NCBI GenBank assembly: GCA_011947345.1
Contig: JAAVTG010000525.1
Location: 1-64,000, forward strand
DNA from: Phytophthora quininea
Lineage: Eukaryota > Oomycota > Peronosporomycetes > Peronosporales > Peronosporaceae
Direction: 5' to 3'
DNA length: 64,000 nucleotides
The notes under the pieces are model-generated. The model did not search any database. It had not been told where the DNA came from and was given only the letters and a program-made list of their open reading frames with translations. Of the stretch, positions 55,760-64,000 are shown piece after piece; the first letter of the stretch is position 1; each line of letters starts with the position of its first letter. The position numbers and the translations under genes are program-made.

Positions 55760-56307
55760 TTAGACAACAACCTCGCCATCTCTACCAGCTACGAATACGA
55801 GGTAGCTTCGCCACATATCGGGTGCTATCTTATGGCGAGCCTGTTTCATTGATGCGTCGTCCATCTCGTCAGTTCCAGTAGCTCTTTGTGCGGCCTCCGT
55901 GTTGTCTTCTTCTCTCGCACGGCTGTTCTGAAGCTCCTTGTCCGCAAATTCATCTTTATGGCAACGAATGAAATTGTGGATCGCAAACGTGGCTTGCACG
56001 AGGCCCACCTGCGCGCCCAGCTCGTAGTTGGGCATTGATTGGAGGATCGGGAATTTCTTTTTGATGGAGCCGTAGGTTCTTTCAATGGCGTTGCGTAACG
56101 ATGAGTGCCGCAGATTAAAAGCTCTTCCTTCGTCTGTGGTTTTTGACTTCCCTGGCCAAATTCCTTTAGGTGGTACCTGACGCCTCTGTATGGCGTCAAC
56201 GTGTGCTTGGTTAAGGCATAACCAGCGTCTCCTAGGTAATATTTTCGTGTTGCAAACAGTGAACATTTAGTTAGTATAGCATCTCCGAAATCAGTAGCAA
56301 AACACAC
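55760..56307 (-). pseudogene. Harbinger-type DDE transposase, C-terminal part
   Basis: Reads YYLGDAGYALTKHTLTPYRG, typical of the DDE_Tnp_4 family around the second catalytic Asp. After a frame change near 56120 it continues LRNAIERTYGSIKKKFPIL and AIHNFIRCHKDEF, covering the third catalytic acid and the HNF motif. The N-terminal half with the first Asp is missing, so the gene is truncated. Confidence 0.8.
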
Positions 56308-56360
56308 CTTCCGGGATCACAAAGTCATGTCGAACTGCAGCTCGCCGAGAGGGTGATCGT

Positions 56361-56651
56361 ATGTGCAAACTTTCGCGGTCGGACGTTGCTATCAAAGAGT
56401 TCAAGAACCAGCTAGCGAGCACGATTGAGGTGGCTGCACGTTTCCAGTTTATTCAACTGCTGGCCACGAACCCGAACGCCGCAACGATGTACTGCGGCAT
56501 GGACGACGAGTGTAGATTCTACTTTGTCCAGGAGTTTTTGGCGGGCAAACGGATTTCCAGTAGAAAACGTTGTAGTTCAGCAAGGCAGGTTGTCTCCTCT
56601 ACAACTAAATACACGTTTGCTTTTGATGCTCTCGGTCTTGACTACATTTGA
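56361..56651 (+). CDS. Small ORF inside the Harbinger element
   Basis: A 96-codon plus-strand frame (MCKLSRSDVAIKEFKNQL) within the element, opposite in direction to the transposase. Active Harbingers carry a second, Myb-like gene, but no Myb Trp pattern is seen here. The identity is open. Confidence 0.3.
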   Translation: MCKLSRSDVAIKEFKNQLASTIEVAARFQFIQLLATNPNAATMYCGMDDECRFYFVQEFLAGKRISSRKRCSSARQVVSSTTKYTFAFDALGLDYI

Positions 56652-56794
56652 CGGTTCAAACTGGCGGATCGGTGAGCAGTGAAATCGTGCACTGCAAACA
56701 AAACAGCGGAACGGACAATCCGTCGGATGACTCAAATCCAGCGGAACGGACAATGCGTCGGATCATTGCAGCGGAATGGCAGTACGCAGCCTAA

Positions 56795-57904
56795 ATTTAT
56801 CAAAATTTTAATTTGATTCCAGTGCATCAAAACAATAAAACCAAACTTATAAGTGGTCGAAGCAAAACGACAGCAACATGAGAGCGGTCCCAACTGCCCA
56901 CGGGCCACTGCACAAGAACCCTGTCGGATGATGAAGAGAACGAGGCTGCCTGACCGATCTCCATCACGAAGGTGTCCCGGTAGCGCCTTTCATGGTCAAG
57001 ACCAAGACGAAAAGAGTTAGCCGAGGTATCCTGCTTCTGATAGCTGCAGGGAGCGCTTCTCGCCAAGTACCGAACGTCGCTGAGACATGAGACACGTATT
57101 GACCAAACTACTCCTACAGATTCACCTGAGTTTGCCTCGGACTATCGGTTATCTGTGCTCAGAACCATAAGATAGGAATGCGTCGTTGAGATTTACAATG
57201 CCGATCAGATGGCCATGAACTGCGAGTAACTGCGCGTACTTATATTGCTAAAGTAAACGATATGAATACGCAATGCTGGAATAGAGGAAAATACATCTGA
57301 CAGTGTTTGGAGGAGATATGGATAGAAATCTTCGCCCCCCTTTTTTTTACTGTCTTCAAGAAGCCACCTCCGGAAAAAAGTGCCTTTATGGAATGACTTC
57401 AGTGGACATTGGACGCAACCGGCGAGCGTCAATGTGGTGCTAATGAAACTCCGGTGTGCGATTCATCGTGTCAGCCGACGGACATTGCCTGGATAAGCCC
57501 GTTTAAACTCCATCTGCGGTCTATCGGGGTGGGATACCTACAGATCCAGCTCCGAGTGCATCAGCAGAGCGATGTTCAGCCAAAATTCGATGTCGTGGCT
57601 GTCAAATACGTGGAAAAAGCTTCCTGCTGCTACAATCGAGCGTGGATTTTGAAAGCTAGCTATTCCTACCGACAAGCCTGAAACCCTTGCTACGAGTGAA
57701 GAAGATCGAGAAGCTGACATCACTGTACTGTGGATAAGCTATATTCTCTTCAAGTGCGTACTGTAGTGTGATACACGATACTCTGAGCTCGACGGCATTC
57801 TTATACTACTGGTACTCGTGTAATGCAAATCTGTGCTTGTTTGTTTTGCATTTGTTATAGTGGTGAGGACTTAATCAAAGGAAGTTCGGTAGTACAGTAG
57901 TGCT
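56795..57904. other. Intergenic, no gene seen
   Basis: About 1.1 kb without a supportable coding frame. It may contain the severed 3' end of the piggyBac element, but no transposase motif or TTAA terminal repeat was recognised. Confidence 0.4.
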
Positions 57905-57905
57905 A

Positions 57906-57930
57906 GATGTCTTCATCGCATGAAGACATC
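57906..57930. repeat. Perfect 11-bp inverted repeat
   Basis: GATGTCTTCAT (57906-57916), loop CGC, ATGAAGACATC (57920-57930). It overlaps the ATG at 57907 of the following broken ORF. Confidence 0.8.
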
Positions 57931-58461
57931 CCGGTTTCAGAGTCATTTATGGCTGCCCACCCGAAGAATTAGGGGACTGGCAGCCTAGCTACCTGTCTGA
58001 CTACGAGCGCGCCGACAGGGACCCAAACTTGCTTGAGCACCCCGAGGCATACAAGATTGCTGTAATGCAGATAATGCAAGATATCAGCCACCGACTCGAG
58101 CAAATTGAAGCCAAAATGGATTGTTTCGAAGATTTCATTCTTGACAACATGAATATTCTTGTCGACAAGTCCAAGGCATCAACTTACCCCGCGATCAGAC
58201 AGAAGTTCAATCCACGGAAGCTGCCAGTGACGACAACGAAACGGACGAAGCTTACAGCGACGACAGCGCTGAAGAAGAACCTCCTGAGGCACCTGTGACC
58301 GGCTCGCCAGAGTTCATCTCGTTACAGAACACCGAAAGCAACTCGAAAGCAAGCGCGGCGCTCCTGCTCCAAGCACGCCGAAAAAGACTGCGGTATCGAA
58401 GCGCCACAAAACCGTTCCCACTGCGAAATCCCCAGCGATGAACACTCGAAGCCGAGCGTAA
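57907..58461 (+). pseudogene. Acidic coiled-coil protein remnant, probably transposon-associated
   Basis: Readable pieces are YLSDYERADRDPNLLEHPEA, IMQDISHRLEQIEAKMDCFE (a short coiled coil), an acidic stretch (ASDDNETDEAYSDDSAEEE), and a basic tail ending AMNTRSRA. They lie in at least three frames. The acidic, coiled, basic layout and the transposon-rich setting suggest an accessory protein of a DNA transposon, but I recognise no family. Confidence 0.4.
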
Positions 58462-59229
58462 GGATTTTAATGTGTAGCTGCTTCAACACATATACCAACA
58501 CGATGCAGTTGATGGAAAGCTTTCGGATATCTAAACATTCTTGAGTCCCAGCTCAACTGCTCATCTGTTCAAATTACTTCCTGCAGAACTACCGAGCCGA
58601 GCTCTGTCTTCTCCTGTAGCGCATCATGTTGAGTCGGCACCGCTCTCGGTGCTTGGCATTAACTGCAGCCACAGCAGCAGCCACCTCTCTCCACGATTCT
58701 CATTCTCTTGTGTCTCTACAGAAGTTTGTTAGACGACGTCCGTGTTGCTGCCTCTTGTGTAAACGTACAAACAAAAATGCCGCGCCCAGCGGCCTATCGC
58801 CAGCTGAGGGTTCCAGGAACACGTGTTGGACTACGGTGAGAATTACTTTGTGATTTCGGACTATCGATGGAATTTCCCCTAAAAATAATAATCCGTAAAC
58901 TCCATCAACTTTGAGCTACGACCTCCGTCTATTTCTTCATGCATGAAGATGACTTTGATGTGAAAAAACTAGCCTTATAAAATTATTCGCTCTCAAAGCT
59001 GTTGCTCTCATCTATGCACTGTCAGTCCCATTTGAACCACTTGTAGTTTCCGTAGAGAAATCGCTATCTGCTTCGTCTGCACGAAATTCTTGATATCCCC
59101 CATTGCTTCCGCAATCCGTGATCGTCAATCAGTACTAGTATCGAAATCGAACGGTACCGGATCAGAACTCGCATCCACAGCACGATCACGACGTACATCT
59201 CGTTGCGACGTAGCAAGATCGGCACCAAG
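58462..59229. other. Intergenic, no gene seen
   Basis: No conserved reading frame on either strand. It lies downstream of the second Harbinger transposase remnant. Confidence 0.4.
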
Positions 59230-60074
59230 GTCTGACCCGTCATACTTACGGATAAAGTTGTGAGTTAAAACGCAGGCGTAAGTGAACGACTTGATCATCG
59301 TCATCTCATAATCAATGCAAGTCCGGAGACCTTTGAATCGACACTGTAGAACTCCAATAGTTCATTTAATCACGTTGCGGGCCTTAGCATGCCGTAGGTT
59401 GAATAATTCTTTTGGGTTGCGCGGACGACCAGCATCATTTTTGCCCACTCCTTGCGATGGTATCGCACTCCTCTGAACGGAGTAAGCACCTGTTCGCTTA
59501 GGCCGTATCCAGCATCTCCTGAAACGTAATAGTGCTTTGGTAACTGGTGAGGCAGCGAGCTCCATCGAAGAACGGTCGCATCGTGAGCACTTCCTTGAGC
59601 CCCCACATAAGCAAAACTCGCATGCTCCAGCCGCAAAACACTAGTGCATTCATCGTACCAAAACCTTTGAGGTTTCTAAACCAAGCAGTGTCCTCGGCCC
59701 CCACAGTGACTTGGACGTGCGTTCCGTCAATTGTACCCAAAGCTTGATGAAAATACGAGTATTTACACAAGAAAAATGACGGTATCTGTGTCGGAATCTT
59801 CATCGAGCTGTTCAATGCAAGGAAAACGCTCGAACGCCACGAATTATGTACTTGTGCACGGTTGAATAGGTTAGATCGAAGAGTACTTCTTGTGAGCGCA
59901 AGTAGCAGCCGTTCCTATCAAATTGAGAGACACAGCAAGTACCTCACGTTGATTGCGGACGGTGTCGACGATGAAGGGCTGACACAACTCAAACAAGACG
60001 GCAAAAGCGGCCGCACCCATCCGAAAATTATCTCGGAACAGGAAGAGATTTTTGCGAGGCGTGAATAGCGTCAA
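59230..60074 (-). pseudogene. Second Harbinger-type transposase remnant
   Basis: Minus-strand pieces in order are LAVSLNLIGTAATCAHKKY (N-terminal helical part), ALGTIDGTHVQVTVGAED (first catalytic Asp, DGTH), FRNLKGFGTMNAL, AYVGAQGSAHDATVLRWS, then YYVSGDAGYGLSEQVLTPFR (second Asp), and KELFNLRHAKARNVIK. They are spread over several frames with stops. The family is the same as at 55760-56307, but the sequence is clearly different. I could not find its terminal inverted repeats. Confidence 0.78.
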
Positions 60075-60318
60075 AGAACCGCTGCCCGTTTGCCGTTGTC
60101 AGATCCAACATGCGCACAATATTCTCGTTTACAGTATTCCGAGACGAGCGGTGACTCTGCATCAATTGAGCGCACCGACGACGAGCAGCAACAAGAAGAT
60201 GTTGTCCAGTATCCATCGCCAAGAGGTTGTGTCTGTTGGTCAAGGTAGAAGCGGCCGTGAAAATACTAGCTGTTTGCGAACACGAATCAAACTAAACGTC
60301 GTTTCGCGCTGCAGCTAA

Positions 60319-62083
60319 AATCAACAGGTGAGTCGGTCGCCTCTTGGATTTCGTGATTTAACCGAAATAGCGGTTGCCGCGAACACAACCTAAAGTAGCA
60401 AGTGCTAAAATTACTGGTGGTACAAGTAAAGCTCATCGTCAACAGCTCTGACAAGTGTACGGCGACTTGGTTCTTGATAGTTAGAGCACTGTGTGTGTAC
60501 AAAACTCTTGAACGAGGCGTTACCAATAACCGAGAATTCCTGCTTCTAATTGACGACCCATGGCACCAAATCAACAAGTATTTCTTTCTTACATCCATCA
60601 CACGTGATGCATGTATGATGATGATCAAAAGACTCAATACTTGATAGTGTCGGTTGTAGTGGATCGCCAGCGATGACATAATCATTTCCGATGGAATCTT
60701 TCAGACACAAATGACAAACCATAACGGAAGTGCTCGTAGAAGATGCGTACGAGGCTGGTCGTGGCACTCGAATTGCTTTACACTCCATCCACGTAAAGAT
60801 TCCGTCAATCGTGTTAAAACTAGATCATATCCATAATTGCTACGTGCAGTATCTGGATGCACTTCCTCACTCGGTTGTGTCAATCCAATGATGACGCAAG
60901 CATATCTCTCTCATCTTACAAAAGTTCATAAACATATAAACATTTCGTAGTTAGCTGGATATCACATACGAAACGATAATAAGATGTTCACATCTGATCC
61001 GAATAGATATGCAACGTCTTGAGGCTTGACGCTACTGCCGGCACCCCATGTATTGAGGAAAGCAAAGATCCTTGTCACATAGATTACACATCATGAATCC
61101 ATATATTACACCTGCGCTGGGGGCCGTGGGCAGCCCAGCGATGCACCAAGAGCGTCACGCCATCCTCATTCGATGTACCAAGATGAAGCAAACAGAGTTT
61201 CTGTCCTACGAAGGGCAAATGGGAATAAGAAAAACGCCAATGACATGAAACATTCCAAGTTACGATATCGTTTTTATTATTATTAACAATGGTTGCCTGA
61301 CTCAACCAGATCATATTTCGTAATTGGTCAATAATTAATTTCACGACAATAGATATGAGTCATCGTTAAACTGTGTCATTACATTATTCTCTGGTATAAA
61401 AACATAGTGGGCTAGGTTGTGCCGCGGAACCAGGGTCCATTCAACTCATATTACATGACATGTAGGAGGTGGTAAGTTCAGAGTTTTGAAAAATTGTCGG
61501 TATGTCTCTAAGTGTTTCGTTAAAATGATGGCACCTTAGCCAAAACTAGTTATACACATCCAATCACAGCGCTTTCAATATTGCCTAAACGTTTGCGTTA
61601 AGGTGTGTATTCACGTGCAGCGCCCTAGATGCCCCGATAAAAACAGCTTCCTGAAGAAAAACTCAAAATGACCAACTATGCTATCGTTTTAGACATGTTA
61701 TATCTTCAGGAACTAATATTATTTTACTTAGACAACTAGATATGGCATAGTTAGCCCAAGAACAAAGACACCATGTGAAAATAATTCCAATCGAACGAAA
61801 TTTTTATTTTGCCTATAGAAAAGTCGAAGCCATTTTGCTCAGAATGCCATGTTTGGCCTACGATAATTCAATAACCAAAACAGATTCGATCATGCCACTA
61901 CCCCCACTTCTCTCGGAAAAACGTCAATTTAATGGCATAATAAGATTGTGTGCTAATTTACAAAACTGGAGATTTTGTTTTCAGGCAACCCCGAAAAATG
62001 CCGTTTTTCGGTCTGGTTGAGTCGGGCAATCCTTGTTAAAATAAGAAATGTACGGTATTTTTGCCCAAGTGAACTCCTGCCAG
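60319..62083. other. AT-rich intergenic DNA
   Basis: No supportable gene. One perfect 8-bp hairpin, CCGAAAAA-TGCCG-TTTTTCGG, lies at 61991-62011. Confidence 0.4.
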
Positions 62084-62949
62084 TCAGTGCTCTAACGCTA
62101 GAAGGCAAGTTGCAGCAGCACCGATCACCGCTCTTGCGTCTCGAACCTTGTTTTGCGTTTGCGCGCTGGTGTGTGCGGTCTGCGTGAACACGGCAGTCAC
62201 GGGTGCTTGCAGGTGGCCAGACAGGCCTTCAGGCTGTAACGCGTGGTGGTGATGGAAGCCCCTTGCCGCAGGACAGGTGGCTGTGCAAGGCCCGCCAAGC
62301 TTTCTTTGAAGCTCACCACGTGGGGCTTGCCGCTCACCGCCTGGCAGATGTCGCTGCCCTGATCGCCACAGACGCAGCCATCTTGACGTTCCAGCGCAAC
62401 AGCCTGCGGCCAAGTGCACCTGAGCGGGCGTTGCTACCCAGCCGGCAACGACAGAAGCCCGCATCCAGTAATACAGCGTGCAGACCCGCTGGCGGTGCTG
62501 CTGGCGGTGCTGCTGGCGGTGCTGCTGGATAGTGCGTCGAGCCTCGAAGGCTCGCCGAAGCAAGCGAAGCAACGCACGATCTCAAATATAAATCAGTTGC
62601 TCTGATTGACAAGACTCGCGGATCCGCCCGAAGCGGCGCGGCTTGTGGCCTAGGCGGCCTGGTTTTGTGCAGAACAGGCCGTGAACGCTCCGCCATTGAA
62701 CCGCAGATTCCATACCCTGTCATATCCGATCATATAAGGTACATCAATCTCATACAAATTAGGTTTCATAAATCCATATCCTGATAAATTCGGTATAAAT
62801 TGGCTTGGACGGGGTTTCCATGAGCCGTTCGGCTGCACCGTCTGGTTTCGGAGCGCCGAAAACTGCGCCACTGTCTCCGCTTCATTCGCAGACTTCCCCG
62901 CTCGACCGCAAGCCAAGAGCAGAGCAAAGCCGATAGCTAGCCGCCCACC
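62084..62949. other. Upstream region of the armadillo-like gene; unassigned frames
   Basis: Overlapping frames on both strands at 62084-62723 are GC-rich but match nothing I know. They contain a 12-bp tandem repeat. The stretch just before 62950 is a promoter candidate, with GCTTCATTCGCAGACTT near 62879-62895 loosely like the oomycete initiator. Confidence 0.35.
62489..62524. repeat. 12-bp tandem repeat, three copies
   Basis: CTGGCGGTGCTG repeated three times, with a partial fourth copy. Confidence 0.85.
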
Positions 62950-64000
62950 ATGGACCGCAGCCCGCGCGAAGACCGCGGCCAGGACGAGCAGAAGCAGCTG
63001 CAGGACGGTAAGGCCGTGTACCGCACCATCAAGCCCGGCGACCAGGGCGATGAGCTGCAGTACCGCTCCATCGCCGTGGCGTCGGCGCCGCCCGCCTTCG
63101 ACATGGCGGCACGCAGCCCGCTGGAGCAGCTGGGCGCGGCCTTCCCGGGCCCCATGGCCTTCGCCGCGCCGCCCAAGAAGGGCGCCATGCAGACCAAGAA
63201 GCCCGAGACCGCAGCGGCCCCGTCGCAGTCCTTCGGCATGCGCGTGGACCGCACCAAGTACGTTAACGTGGCGCCGCGCGATCTGCCGCCGGCCCCGTTC
63301 CGCCTCGAGATGCACACGCACTTCCATGTCAAGCTCGAGTCCACGCAGCGAGTGTGCGGCGTGGTGGGCATCAAGCTCTGCGAGCTAGACACGGACTTTG
63401 AATTCAAGGCCGACAAGTGCAAGTGGAAGGTCGAGTACCGCCGCAGCGCCGTGCAGCGTGCGAGCCTCAACATCGTCATCTACAAGACTGCCAACGAGGA
63501 GTACGTGGTCGAGGTGCAGCGCCGCGACGGCGACATCACCGCCAGTATGCACCTGTACCACGAGCTCAAGAGCCTGTTCCGCCGCAGCCAGTTGCTGAGC
63601 GAAAAGGCCGCAAGCTCCAACGGCGTCAAGCGCGCCGCCCCAAGCCGCTGCCCAAGCTGCCGCTCTCGCCCGAGAGCATCCAGGACGGCGTCTCGGCGCT
63701 CAAGGGCCTGCTCGAGAGCAAGTACGCGGACGCGCAGATGCAGGGCGCGCTAGGCGCCATCTCCATGTCCTCGCTCGAGGAGACGCGCTCGGGGATGGCC
63801 TCGCTCGTGCCGCAGCTCGTGGCGCTTGGACAGTCGCAGAACAAGGACGTGACTCGAGTCGTGAGCGCCGCACTCGCCCGGCTGTGCGACCACCCGCAGT
63901 GCCGCCAAGCCTTCGTCCAGTCCGACGGGTGGCAGTTCATCGTCGACTGCGCCGCTGGCGGCGCCGATGTCAAGCCCGAGGTGCAGAGGGAGAGTCTCCG
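62950..64000 (+). CDS. Armadillo-like repeat protein, 3' end outside window
   Basis: The start at 62950 sits in CCACCATGG, a strong eukaryotic start context, and gives MDRSPREDRGQDEQKQLQDG. The first 230 residues form a conserved-looking domain (FRLEMHTHFHVKLESTQRV, FEFKADKCKWKVEYRRS, YVVEVQRRDGDITASMHLYH). A one-base loss in a CCCC run near 63640 shifts the frame to LPLSPESIQDGVSALKGLLE. Helical repeats of armadillo/HEAT type follow (LEETRSGMASLVPQLVALGQ, VVSAALARLCDHPQCRQAF). Function unknown; probably a protein-interaction scaffold. The gene continues beyond the window. Confidence 0.6.

Larger units (their letters stand above)
55515..56791 (-). mobile_element. PIF/Harbinger element inserted in piggyBac remnant
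   Basis: A 1277-bp element. Terminal inverted repeats are GGGTGCGTACTGC (55515-55527) and GGCTGCGTACTGC (complement of 56779-56791), matching 12 of 13. It is flanked by TAA on both sides (55512-55514 and 56792-56794), the 3-bp TWA duplication typical of PIF/Harbinger. Subterminal repeats containing CCAGCGGAACGG recur several times. It encodes a Harbinger-type transposase segment on the minus strand. Confidence 0.8.

Noticed and set aside
62203..62532. A GC-rich ORF with an Ala/Gly repeat end
   Set aside because: All frames of both strands stay open through the 12-bp repeat, so openness is not evidence of coding.
1..64000. CRISPR arrays, ribosomal RNA genes, bacterial operons
   Set aside because: No regularly spaced short repeats, no rRNA-like sequence, and eukaryotic introns throughout.

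Overview
The window looks like an oomycete nuclear genome, most likely Phytophthora or a close relative. The evidence is compact intron-poor genes with short GT-AG introns (50-72 nt where I could place them), a plant/stramenopile-type L-galactono-1,4-lactone dehydrogenase, eukaryotic housekeeping genes, and a dense mix of decayed transposons (Helitron, Copia, PIF/Harbinger, piggyBac, a tRNA-derived SINE). I assigned everything by reading translations and motifs; no database search was possible.

Layout. 1-5739 is a head-to-tail array of internally deleted Helitrons: one partial and two complete units of about 2.04 kb, each abutting the next with no spacer. 6167-11412 holds three tandem paralogues of a polytopic membrane-protein family of unknown function; three more members (two open, one decayed) lie on the minus strand at 40-52.6 kb. 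11486-33487 is a tightly packed housekeeping block: NKAP, a possible BAG-like protein, a Myb/SANT-like protein, L-galactonolactone dehydrogenase, dienelactone hydrolase, a HECT ubiquitin ligase with FN3 and WW domains, ALDH7A1, MAD1, dynactin p62 (DCTN4), an RCC1-repeat protein and MSH4. Downstream of the MSH4 start is a short C-terminal remnant that resembles Fanzor/TnpB. 34259-36685 encodes another polytopic membrane protein.

37298-40015 is the most striking gene: a secreted CotA-type multicopper oxidase read through into a ZupT-like ZIP metal transporter. It would be a one-polypeptide metal oxidase plus permease.

40-53 kb is repeat-rich. It has two paralogues whose cores are almost identical (probable gene conversion), a decayed paralogue interrupted by a SINE with an 18-bp target duplication, and a very young Copia element (304-bp LTRs with one mismatch, 5-bp target duplication). 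53-60 kb is a transposon graveyard: a piggyBac-like transposase remnant interrupted by a PIF/Harbinger element, and a second Harbinger transposase remnant. 60.3-62.9 kb shows no supportable gene. An armadillo-like gene starts at 62950 and runs off the window.

Many conserved genes carry one-base indels, and nearly all that I could localise sit in homopolymer runs. Uncorrected sequencing error is therefore a serious alternative to pseudogenisation, and I describe these as frame changes rather than calling the housekeeping genes dead.
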